A stretch of 64,000 bases of DNA from Nostoc mirabile CHAB5784 (lineage in GTDB: Bacteria > Cyanobacteriota > Cyanobacteriia > Cyanobacteriales > Nostocaceae), in contig NZ_JAIVFS010000039.1 of assembly GCF_020829645.1 (NCBI RefSeq), positions 1 through 64,000 on the forward strand, given 5' to 3'. A program made the translations under genes and the position numbers. Under the pieces are notes generated by a model that was not told the DNA's origin, ran no database searches, and was given only the letters and a program-made list of their open reading frames with translations. Within the stretch, counting starts at the first letter, position 1, and each line of letters opens with the position of its first letter. Of this stretch, positions 18,319 to 27,600 are shown piece after piece.

Positions 18319-18470
18319 TCATCCTCACTATGCTTTACAGAAAAGTAGTTCTAATACTTTATTAACAAGCTTTGGCAAAGTTTTTTTGTTGTAGATTTAA
18401 CACTTTCCGAGAAAAACTATTTACTAGTAAAGATATATCTACTTCAGGATACTTGCAGATATTGGTCTTA

Positions 18471-18633
18471 GAGGTTGTTTGAAAAGTGGTTAGCTGTGAT
18501 TTTAAGTACTCGTTGATCCCCCCTAGCCCCCCTTAAAAAGGGGGGAATTAGAATCAAAGTCCCCCTTGAAAAGGGGGATTTAGGGGGATCTAAAACTTTT
18601 TGCTACTAACAAAAGGACTTTTCAAACAGCCTT
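18471..18633. mobile_element. 163-bp MITE, TNA-type target duplication, copy 2
   Basis: Differs from 13493-13655 only at the last base (T instead of C). Flanked by TTA on both sides (18468-18470 and 18634-18636). Near-identity of the two copies implies recent movement. The rest of 18319-18975 holds no gene; the last part should carry the hetI promoter. Confidence 0.85.
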
Positions 18634-18975
18634 TTAGTTCCTTTGAGTAATACCGTAATAGCTAATGTTGTAGCCAAAATAAAATTTGCGATTCTCTCTC
18701 AAGAGTTATAAAGTACTCTCTTAGGGTATTTAAGATGAAGTTGAGAAGCATACATCTAGAGCAATAAATCACAATATTTAGTTGGCAAAAGCAATTACGG
18801 CTACCTGTAGTTATGTTTACAGCTAGACTTAACATCTAACAACACCTCTGGCAGATTCTAGGAAAAACAGGTGCAGTTGTATATAGTAGTGCTAAAGCTC
18901 AAACCAGATCCACCAATAATAATCGTCGTAATTAAACAAAGTACTAGAGTACAACTCCCTTGATTTTTTGACTCA

Positions 18976-19695
18976 ATGATTGCTCCTAATGATATTTGGC
19001 TAACTGCACCGACAGATTTAACTTTGCGACTAGATGAGATTCATGTCTGGCGTATAGACCTTGACCAACCAGAAGTACAGCTGCAAAATTTAGCAGCGAC
19101 TCTTTGCAGTGACGAAATGGCTCGTGCTGAACGGTTCTATTTTCAAGAACATCGACAGCGTTTCATCGCTGGTCGTGGTATTCTCCGAACTATATTAGGT
19201 CGCTATTTGGGTATCCAGCCCCTACAAGTGCAGTTTAATTATCAACACCGTGGCAAACCAGTATTAGCAGATACATTTGCCGATAGTGGACTGGCGTTTA
19301 ACTTGTCTCATTCCCAAGGGTTGGGTTTGTGTGCGGTGAATTGTACTAGAGAAATTGGTGTAGACCTAGAATATATTCGCCCGATGTCTGATCTGGAAGC
19401 TCTTGCCAAACGGTTCTTTTTACCGAGAGAATATGAGATGTTGCGATCGCTATCTGCAAACCAACAGCAAGAGGCATTTTTCCGTTACTGGACTTGTAAG
19501 GAAGCTTATTTAAAAGCAACTGGAGACGGACTAGCTCAGTTGGAGCAAATTGAAGTATCGTTGACTCCCACACAACCAGCTAAGTTACGGATAACTGAAG
19601 ACTGGAGTCTTTTTGAACTAGTACCTGCTAACAATTATGTTGCAGCTGTTGCTGTAGAGAATTTTGACTGGGATTTGAAGTGCTGGCAGTACTGA
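18976..19695 (+). CDS. hetI: 4'-phosphopantetheinyl transferase HetI (Sfp type)
   Basis: A 239-residue Sfp-type phosphopantetheinyl transferase, which moves the phosphopantetheine arm of CoA to the serine of acyl carrier proteins. Motifs: HRGKPVLAD (P1, about 95), FNLSHSQGLGLCAV (about 110), IGVDLEYIRP (P2, Mg-binding Asp/Glu, about 130), FFRYWTCKEAYLKATGDGL (P3, W-x-x-K-E-x-x-x-K, about 175-193). Convergent with the HetN-position gene and next to the HGL synthase cluster, as in Anabaena sp. PCC 7120; it probably activates the carrier domains of HglE and HglB. Length is normal. Confidence 0.92.
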   Translation: MIAPNDIWLTAPTDLTLRLDEIHVWRIDLDQPEVQLQNLAATLCSDEMARAERFYFQEHRQRFIAGRGILRTILGRYLGIQPLQVQFNYQHRGKPVLADTFADSGLAFNLSHSQGLGLCAVNCTREIGVDLEYIRPMSDLEALAKRFFLPREYEMLRSLSANQQQEAFFRYWTCKEAYLKATGDGLAQLEQIEVSLTPTQPAKLRITEDWSLFELVPANNYVAAVAVENFDWDLKCWQY

Positions 19696-19741
19696 TGTTG
19701 ACTAAGCTCATCTCCTGGGTGAAACAAGAGAAATTTTGCGA

Positions 19742-19769
19742 ACAAATGACAAATGACAAATGACAAATG
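19742..19769 (+). repeat. Heptanucleotide tandem repeat ACAAATG x4
   Basis: Four perfect ACAAATG units between the converging hetI and SDR genes. The same heptamer is repeated at 41433-41474 upstream of hgdC. Such short tandem repeats are typical of heterocystous cyanobacteria. Confidence 0.85.
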
Positions 19770-19778
19770 ACAACCTGC

Positions 19779-20582
19779 TTACTTATCTTCCTGCATACTT
19801 CTAACAATTTTTGTTACGAGCTTTCTGGGTACAAATCTGACACTTTTTGCAAGTAGTTTATTCATAAACCCAGGAATCGCAATAGTTTTGCCCTTCATTA
19901 AGGCGCGAAAACCAATTTCGGCTACTGTTTGTGCATCCATCATCCTCTTACCCTTGAGCAACTTAGAGTCAGCCATTCCGGTTCTTTCATGAAAGGCAGA
20001 TGCGGTTGAGCCTGGGCAAAGAACTGTCACAGTGACACCTGTACCTTCTAATTCATTAGCGATCGCTTCAGAAAAAGATAAGATATAAGCTTTAGTAGCA
20101 AAATAAACCGCCATCAAAGGCCCTGGTTGAAAAGCAGCAGCTGAGGCAACGTTTAATATTTTACCTTCACCTTGCTTTACCATGTGCTTTACAAATAGCT
20201 TGGTTAAATGGGTGAGGCACACCAAATTTACTTGTAGCATTTCCAATTCAGTAGCTAGGTCTGTTTCGTGAAATAATCCATAGATACCAAATCCAGCATT
20301 ATTGACTAGCACATCAACATTAATATCGGCGAGTTGCAACTCCGTGAAAATTTCTTCAGGAGCTGTTGATATAGATAAATCCTTAACAATAGTTTTGGCA
20401 AAATTTCCGAATTCTTCTTGAAATTTAGCTGCAATTTCTACAAGCTTTAACCCGTTTCTGTCTATTAAGACCAGATTGTAATCATGAGCAGCAAAAATAC
20501 ATGCTAATTCGTAGCCAATACCACCGGCTGCTCCAGTAATAAGAGCAGTTTTTTTGCTCTGAGTTTGATGTGTTGTGTTCAT
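19779..20582 (-). CDS. Short-chain dehydrogenase in the hetN position
   Basis: A 267-residue classical SDR. NAD(P)-binding TGAAGGIG (about 16-23), NNAG (about 92), catalytic Ser in NVASAAAF (about 142) and Tyr-Lys in VYFATKAY (about 158-162), then CPGSTASAFHERTG. It lies between hetI and hglB, where hetN sits in Anabaena PCC 7120. The HetN peptide RGSGR, which inhibits heterocyst formation, is absent, and the sequence looks more like the general DltE/YqjQ-type SDRs. It may serve as a ketoreductase for glycolipid synthesis rather than as a patterning inhibitor. Orthology to HetN is positional only. Confidence 0.7.
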   Translation of the reverse strand: MNTTHQTQSKKTALITGAAGGIGYELACIFAAHDYNLVLIDRNGLKLVEIAAKFQEEFGNFAKTIVKDLSISTAPEEIFTELQLADINVDVLVNNAGFGIYGLFHETDLATELEMLQVNLVCLTHLTKLFVKHMVKQGEGKILNVASAAAFQPGPLMAVYFATKAYILSFSEAIANELEGTGVTVTVLCPGSTASAFHERTGMADSKLLKGKRMMDAQTVAEIGFRALMKGKTIAIPGFMNKLLAKSVRFVPRKLVTKIVRSMQEDK

Positions 20583-21148
20583 GTAAGAATATTGGTGAAT
20601 TCAACTTAATGAAGCTGCGTTGCATTTACAGTGGTTATCGTTCTACAATTAAGTACGCGTAATATCTCAATCGACAAGAAATGTCTTGAGTTATTACCCT
20701 TTCAAATGCTTGTGTGATGGGTTTGATAGATGTAGCAGTCCAAACGTAAATTTAGGACTTATACATCGAATAAGTGGAGCATTAAAGAAGTTCGGTTATT
20801 TCAAACTACTAGCGCTGGCTTTTGATTACTGACAACAGCCAGCAGGTAAAATCAAACTTTTATGCCCAACACTAACCATTCTATCCTCAATTGCTTCTGT
20901 CAAGGGGTGAATCCTAAAAATTTACATGATTGAGCATAAAAAAACAGGGCAATTATATTGCCGCTGTTAGTGTATGAGTTGTTGCTGGCATCTGAAATAT
21001 TGGCTATTCAGTAGTAGTGAGTTTTAAAAAACATGGACTAAATAAAATTATTTTGTAAGGTGTGTTACAGCTTCCGTAACGCACTGTCCCGAAAATATCT
21101 GGGACGGTGCATTACTTTCTTAACACATCCTACGCAATTTGTGAATTA
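20583..21148. other. Intergenic region between hglB and the SDR gene
   Basis: No gene seen. It holds the SDR promoter region and, at 21055-21133, a diverged copy of the GTAGGGTGTGTTA inverted repeat (GTAAGGTGTGTTAC to TAACACATCCTAC), which could act as a transcription terminator for hglB. Confidence 0.45.
21055..21133. repeat. Dispersed inverted repeat, GTAGGGTGTGTTA family, copy 2
   Basis: Shorter version of 8987-9094, with inner arms GTAACGCACTGTCCC / GGGACGGTGCATTAC forming a long hairpin just after hglB. Confidence 0.6.
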
Positions 21149-22663
21149 CTAAGCGATATTTAAGAAACCGGTTTGAATCAAGTAGGCGGTGTAAGTCATA
21201 AACAATTGAGAGTCAATTGGAGGACAAACAATAGAACTACCTGCTAGTGCATGGAGAGTATCTTGGCAGCTAATATGAGGTCTTCTAGCTTGTAAGTACA
21301 AATCAGGAATAGTCAGTTGTTCATCAGACCAGCGTTCCAGTAAAAAGGGTCGCAGAGTGTACAAAGGATTGTCAGCAGAAGTCACATTATTGATTAACTC
21401 TGATTGCCATTGTTGATATGGAATCATCTCAACTGAATAACCAAAAGAGCGTATCCACTCAACTAGCATTTTTAAAGCGGCGGGTTGGGGATGTTGTAAA
21501 TTGAAAGCCTTACCTATAGATTCTTTTTGCCGTGATAGATAAACAATCGCTTTACTTACATAATCCACAGGAGACATATCTAACATATAATCTACATCAG
21601 GGAAACTTCCCATTTGTAGACAGCCTTTTGTCATCAAATTGATAAAGTCATGTGTGTTACAAATGCCTGTTTTGCTATCACCAGAAATCAGTGGTGGTCT
21701 ATGGATAGTTACAGGAAGTCCACGGTCACGAGCAATTTTAACTAACTTTTCAGCTACCCATTTAGTTTGTGAGTAACCAAGATAAATACCTTCCCAATGA
21801 TTGAATTCATCCTGTTCTTTAACAACCTTGCCAGCATAAGCAGTGGATTCAAAAACAGCAACACTAGAAATGTAATGTACAGGCTTGACTTTAACTTGAC
21901 AAGCCAATCTCAAAACTTCTTGAGTGCCTAAAACATTGGCTGCTTTTAGTGCGGAGTATGGAAAAACATAATTCAACAAAGCAGCACTATGATATATAGT
22001 ATCAATATTGCCAGCTAAAATTTGAAACTGTTCCGAACCAATACCTAACAATGGTTGAGATAAATCGCCGACAATAGGAATAATTCTGGAGTTAAAATCT
22101 TCCTGCCAAATTGCATACTGTTGCAGATTATTTTGGAGTTTGCTTTTGCCTTCTTCGGCATTAGCAGCACGCACTAAGCAATAGATATCCGCATTGGTTT
22201 CTTGTAGCAATTCCCGGATGATAAAAGCTCCTAAAAAGCCGGTTCCTCCAGTTAAAAAGATGTTCTTGGGTTCGCCTACAAGCACATTAGATGCAGCACC
22301 GGGATGGATGGTAGGGTCAAGAACAGCCTCGGCACTTAAATCTAGAATTGAGGGTGCAGCGTTGGCATTAGAAGCTGTCATCCCTGTATCTTGAACTGGT
22401 GAACCATCTTGCACTTCTTCAGCTAAACGCTGTGAAAGAGCTTCAATATTTGGGTAATGCCACAGGAGTAATGGAGATGGTTGAAATCCAAGCAACTTTT
22501 CTAAGTTACTTACTAGAATCATTGCTTGGGCTGAATCCAAACCATAGTTTTCTAAATGTTCTTTGACATCTATTTCATCAGTTGCTACCCCTAGCAACTT
22601 AGCTAAGTTAGATACCAAAAATATTTGAATATCGTCTGCGGTGAAAGACTGTTTTATAGTCAT
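21149..22663 (-). CDS. hglB: HglB (HetM): ACP plus thioester reductase
   Basis: A 504-residue two-domain protein. Residues 1-90 form an acyl carrier domain with the phosphopantetheine serine in YGLDSAQAMIL (about 47). Residues about 130-500 form a thioester reductase: NAD(P) motif IFLTGGTGFLGAFIIREL, then YHSAALLNYVFPYSALKAANVLGT and YLGYSQTKWVAEKLV (Y-x-x-x-K). It releases the finished chain from the carrier by reduction, giving the long-chain alcohol of the heterocyst glycolipid. Size matches HglB/HetM of Anabaena. It starts two bases after the stop of the enoyl-reductase gene, so the two are translationally coupled. Confidence 0.93.
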   Translation of the reverse strand: MTIKQSFTADDIQIFLVSNLAKLLGVATDEIDVKEHLENYGLDSAQAMILVSNLEKLLGFQPSPLLLWHYPNIEALSQRLAEEVQDGSPVQDTGMTASNANAAPSILDLSAEAVLDPTIHPGAASNVLVGEPKNIFLTGGTGFLGAFIIRELLQETNADIYCLVRAANAEEGKSKLQNNLQQYAIWQEDFNSRIIPIVGDLSQPLLGIGSEQFQILAGNIDTIYHSAALLNYVFPYSALKAANVLGTQEVLRLACQVKVKPVHYISSVAVFESTAYAGKVVKEQDEFNHWEGIYLGYSQTKWVAEKLVKIARDRGLPVTIHRPPLISGDSKTGICNTHDFINLMTKGCLQMGSFPDVDYMLDMSPVDYVSKAIVYLSRQKESIGKAFNLQHPQPAALKMLVEWIRSFGYSVEMIPYQQWQSELINNVTSADNPLYTLRPFLLERWSDEQLTIPDLYLQARRPHISCQDTLHALAGSSIVCPPIDSQLFMTYTAYLIQTGFLNIA

Positions 22664-22665
22664 TT

Positions 22666-24342
22666 TTAAATCTCCAACAATGATGTAGAACGAACAGGGT
22701 GATACTGACTGTAATAATCGGAAGCTTGCAGTCCTTGAATTTTCAAATTTTGGACACGGTACAAAAAGGCTGCACCAGTCATAATTTGATTAGCAACATC
22801 AACTACCTGACGATTATTTGGTTCAGACAGATAAGAACCGCGTACCCAGTCATTGAAACCGCCCATTGCCGGGCCACACCAAATTTGATAATCGACTTCT
22901 CTACCTTTTTCACCAGAACTAGACCAGCGAGAAGATAATCCTAGATACCAACGGAAAATCAACGCCATTTTCAGTTTAGGATTATTGACTGCTTTACCCA
23001 GTTTTTCAGGATTCTTTTGGGACAAATAAGCCGCAGTTCCTTCCCATACTTCGGCAATAGTTTTGCGAAAAACTTGTTTTTCTAATTTCTCTCTTTCTGC
23101 TAAAGGGATCTCTTCAATGGAATCATAAGCGCGATAGAGTTCAAATAATTTCTGCGCTCGCATGGGGAACATTGTACCCCGTTTGAGAACTTGTAATTTG
23201 ACTCCCATTTCAAACATATCTGCTGCTGGGGCCATAATCATATCAGCCATTTCTGCTTGGGCTAATAACTTTTTGGTATGTTCACAAGCCCCAGATTCAA
23301 CGCATGACTGATTAATGGAACCGGTCATTACATAAGCAGCGCCCATCATGAAAGCTGCTAATGCTGATTGTGGTGTTCCAATTCCCCCTGCTACACCAAT
23401 TCTAATTGGTGTTTGGTAATGATATTGTGCTTGAATTTCATCTCGCAAGGCAATAATAGAAGGCAGCAAACAAACCAGGGGACGGTTATCTGTATGACCT
23501 CCAGAATCAGCCTCGACGGTAATATCATCAGCCATTGGAACTTTGGCTGCAAGGGTTGCTTGTAACTCAGTAATTAACCCTTGTTCCAGGAGTTCTTTGA
23601 GAATTCTGGCTGGTGCTGGTTGCAAAAATTTAGTCGCAACTTCTCGGCGAGAAATTTTGGCAATGACTTTATTTTTGATTTCAATTTGATTGGCGTTATT
23701 CAATCCCAATCCAGCAACACGGTAATAAACAATGTTGGGGGTCAAGTCGAGAAATGCAGATGCTTCTACTGTTCTCACTTGATATTTGAGGTATAAATCC
23801 ACAGCCCGGCGTTCAATCGCAGGTTCATTGGGACTGTGAATTAAATTAAATGCGTAAGGCCCTTGAGGTAAAGCTTGTTGAATGCGATTTATGGCTGCTT
23901 CCAAACGGTCTGGAGTTAAACCACCTGCACCAAAAGAACTCAAAATTTGCTCTTTTCCAAGTGCAATGACCATTTCTTCAGAAGCAATTCCGCCAGCCAT
24001 TGCGCCGGTAACGTAGGCATATTTCACTCCATAAGAGGAGAGAAAATTGGGATCTCCAAATTGTTGAATGCGGATTGGGGCTGCAAATGTTAGCAGTTCT
24101 ACTTGTGCTGTTGTGCCATTATCACCGGAGCATAAGTAACCCTCATTTGTGACACCGATTTTTCCGGCAACTTTCACGATGTAGCAGGGTTTATTTAATA
24201 CCATCAATTTATCTTTGATGGTTTGTTTCTCGAAAGATACAGTTTCTAAAGAACCTTTCCAAACCTGGTTTTTGTTATAAGACCAGGTGGAGAAGTTAAG
24301 GCCATTATCGTGTTTACTTAGTACCGTATCTACGGTTGTCAC
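22666..24342 (-). CDS. hglA: HglA: PfaD-type trans enoyl reductase
   Basis: A 558-residue FMN-dependent enoyl reductase of the PfaD / nitronate monooxygenase-like family, acting in trans on the polyketide chain. Motifs: GAMAGGIASEEMVIALG (about 128), DDITVEADSGGHTDNRPL (about 275) and the FMN phosphate site GVAGGIGTPQSALAAFMMGAAYVMTGS (about 315). I chose the GTG at 24342, which has GAGGGATAA upstream; the frame extends nine codons further to a TTG at 24369 without a ribosome site. The gene lies between hglC and hglB in one transcriptional direction. The name follows the hglEGDCAB order used for Nostoc punctiforme. Confidence 0.85.
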   Translation of the reverse strand: MTTVDTVLSKHDNGLNFSTWSYNKNQVWKGSLETVSFEKQTIKDKLMVLNKPCYIVKVAGKIGVTNEGYLCSGDNGTTAQVELLTFAAPIRIQQFGDPNFLSSYGVKYAYVTGAMAGGIASEEMVIALGKEQILSSFGAGGLTPDRLEAAINRIQQALPQGPYAFNLIHSPNEPAIERRAVDLYLKYQVRTVEASAFLDLTPNIVYYRVAGLGLNNANQIEIKNKVIAKISRREVATKFLQPAPARILKELLEQGLITELQATLAAKVPMADDITVEADSGGHTDNRPLVCLLPSIIALRDEIQAQYHYQTPIRIGVAGGIGTPQSALAAFMMGAAYVMTGSINQSCVESGACEHTKKLLAQAEMADMIMAPAADMFEMGVKLQVLKRGTMFPMRAQKLFELYRAYDSIEEIPLAEREKLEKQVFRKTIAEVWEGTAAYLSQKNPEKLGKAVNNPKLKMALIFRWYLGLSSRWSSSGEKGREVDYQIWCGPAMGGFNDWVRGSYLSEPNNRQVVDVANQIMTGAAFLYRVQNLKIQGLQASDYYSQYHPVRSTSLLEI

Positions 24343-24418
24343 GGCAGTTATCCCTCGGATTACAAGCAATGGATGATAAAGTTGAAGGGTGAAAGGTATA
24401 AACTCTTGGAAAAAGTTT

Positions 24419-24582
24419 CAATACGGTTCGGTTAACTTGTTTATTGCTTGAAGATCCCCCCAACCCCCCTTAAAAAGGGGGGCTATTGTCCTCCTTTACT
24501 TCCTTTAAGGGGCTATTTTCCTTCTTTACCCCCTTAAAAAGGGGGTCGCCGTAGGCGGGGGGATCTTATCCGAACCGTATTG
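24419..24582. repeat. MITE-like element, CAATACGGTTCGG ends, copy 1
   Basis: Ends CAATACGGTTCGGTTAA and CCGAACCGTATTG enclose G/C-rich hairpin runs (CCCCCTTAAAAAGGGGG). It fills the hglC-hglA gap. No target duplication is visible here, unlike the copy at 38578-38758. Confidence 0.7.
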
Positions 24583-24605
24583 ACAGGAGTATACATTTGG
24601 AATTA

Positions 24606-27600
24606 TCAGGATTCGTCGTTAAGCAAGTTTTGGGCGCAAGCTAGTTGCAATTGAATTATTTCGCTCATTTGCTGACTGTAATCTTGTCTAGCTTGTAAGA
24701 AGGCAGTATGTGCTTTAGTTATCTTTGAATTATTAGCATTGAGCTTTTGATACTGAGTTTTATTTAAATCGAACATGCTGATGATGCTACTAATTTTTTG
24801 AGTGATGACAGGTGGGGAAGAAAGAGGAATGTGCTGTCTAATTGCGCTTGACTCAGAAGATTGTAATTGTTCTCTCGGTTCAAAAACGTTATCAATGATA
24901 TTTTTCGGTTTTACTTCTTCTAGCTGAGGCAAGATGTTAGGGGAGTAGTTTTCTTCTTGAGTTATTTGATTGGAAGTGTTAAGATAATCTGTGATTTCAG
25001 ATTGTTGGAGATTAGGTATATTTGGATGCTGTTTTTTGAAACGTTCGCTCCTAAGATCCCCAGCGAAATGTTCAACAAGTTTACGATTTTCTTCGCTCAA
25101 AATTGTAGCTGCGATCGCTTTTCCACCCAAGGTAACTGTTCTCAATGTTGCTTTATTTGAATTAGCGCTTTCTTGGGCTTTACTGTACAACGGTGATAAA
25201 TCTACGTTCACCTGATGACTGAGTAGTTTTGCTAATGCTTTGACCATTGAAGCATGGTCATCCATCCCTCTACGATTTAGAGAAACTGTGATATGTTCTT
25301 TGTTGCCGAGAATTTTATCAATCCATCGTGAACAGACACTACCAGCGCCCGCTTCTAAAAATATTCTGACTCCATCACCGTAGACACGATTAACTAGTTG
25401 GGGAAAATCAAGTTCTTGGCACAATCCTTTGGCGATATTGTGAGCAATTGCATCACTTTCAAGTGCAACTGGTTGATAATCGGCGGCAGAATAAAAGACA
25501 ATACCAGGAAGATTTTGGGATGGTAAGGTGTTTACCTTCTTGATTTCCTCGTACTGCGATCGCATCGCTTCACAATGTATCACATGGTCGAAGGGAGCGG
25601 GGAAAGAATTGCAACCTAAAGTTGTAATCACTCGCTTACAGGCGGCGTCTTCACCAGCGATTAATACTTCTTCTGGTGTGTTGATTTGAGTTAAGTAGAC
25701 ACGATTCTCATGTTTCAGGCATTCTCTAACTTGAGATGGAGTAGCCATGAGAACATAGGTATTCCAAAAATTGTTGTTTGGTGAATCTGTTAATCCCCAA
25801 TATTCACGCACAGCATTTTTCGGCCCAGATAACTTATCACCAAATAGAGGTGATGAGTTTAAGGTGTTACTTCCGCCCTCAAAATCACTCCAAACTCCTT
25901 GGGCAACCATCATACTAGTTTCACCCAAGCTATACCCAAAAACGCATTGCGGCTTGACTTGAAAATCATCTCGGAAAATTGCCGTCATGTATCTAGCAAA
26001 GGCGATTTCACTTTCAAACATTGCCAGTGAATCATCTAACAATTGCTTTTCGAGAGTTTCTAGTTGCCTAGTTGTCAATTTAGGTAAGCTTCTGGGATAA
26101 ACCAGCTTTTCAACATCGGCAGCCCGGTTGTAGAGATTGTTACTTTTTAAATCCTCGAAGACTTTAGGAAATAAACGAAAAACAGTCCGACCAATGCCGA
26201 TATAAGAATTAACTGCTGCGGGGTAAACGTAAGCAACTGCTCCGGTTTTACCCAATGGTTTCGCTGTGAAATAACTTCCTATTGGTGTTTGCCAATCTGT
26301 ACCGTTATCAAAGGCATTATTTACACCTTTGCGTGCAGATTCAATTTCTTTGAGTAGTTCTTTTGTGTTACGTCCTGTGATTGATAAGACGTATTTTGCA
26401 TCAGATTGCTGCTCAAAGGTAGCGAATGTTTGGCTGGCGGTAGCTGATAAAGAAGAACTAGCTTCGATAGATTTTTGGAGATGGTTAAGGATATCGGGTA
26501 TAGTGGAGCGATCGCTAACTGCGATGGGAAACAGATGAAAAGGCATTTGCTGCAAATATCTGTTATCACGCTCCTCTTGGCTGGGTTCCTCCGATAAGAT
26601 TAAATGGGCGTAACTGCCATCTATACCTATGCTATTAATTGCTGCTATTCTGCGTGTGCCGCCTTTATCGACAAACCAAGGTCTTGATTCCATTGCCACA
26701 TAGAAGGGGCTACCTTCCCATACTTGCGGTGTTTTGACACCAGACCATTTGGGTGTGGCGGGAATATACCTGTAATAAAGACATAAAGCGGTTTTGATTA
26801 AGCTAGCAATTCCCGATGCTGTATAGGTGTGGCCGATATTAGCTTTGACGCTGCCCAATGCACAGTGCAGACCATTGCCCACTTTCGGATAAGCTTGGAG
26901 CAAACCTGTGATTTCGGCTTCATCCTCCTGGGGAATGCCACTACCGAAGACTTCCACATAGTTAACTTCTGTGGGTTGAATATCTGCCATCTGGAAAGCT
27001 TGTTTGCAGACATTGTTGATAGCTGAGGCATCAGGTTTTACCAAAGCGTTACCCAAAGTAGAATTACCTTGTGCAAAACTCATGGCATCAATTACTGCAT
27101 AGATGCGTTCATTATCTTCTTTAGCAGCTTCGTAGCGCTTGAGGACGACAGCACCCGCACCTTCGCCAACCGTCCAGCCATTGGCTTGTTGGTCATAACC
27201 CAACGTATTGACACCCGTATTAATTGGGGCAAATTGGTTGCGGAACAAGACATTTTCCACACCGCCTGCTAAATCTACGGCACCAACAACCACCGCATCT
27301 ACTTCTCCCGTAGCAAGTAGCATTTGGGCAACTTCCAAGGCTTTGAGGGCAGAATTTTCGCCAGCGCTGATGGTGAATGCAGGGCCAGTGAAATTCCACA
27401 AAGCAGAAATCCGACTCGCCATAATGTTGGCGATGTGACTCACATATTCGCCGATTTCTACTGGTTGGTGAATGCTATCTTTGACAATGGTTTCTAGTTG
27501 GGAAAGCTGTTCAGCAGGTAGAGAAATTCCTTGGTTGAGTAAACCGTCCTTAACTTGCCAAGAGAGATTCCATCTTTGCTGTAGCTGATGTACGGAAAAT

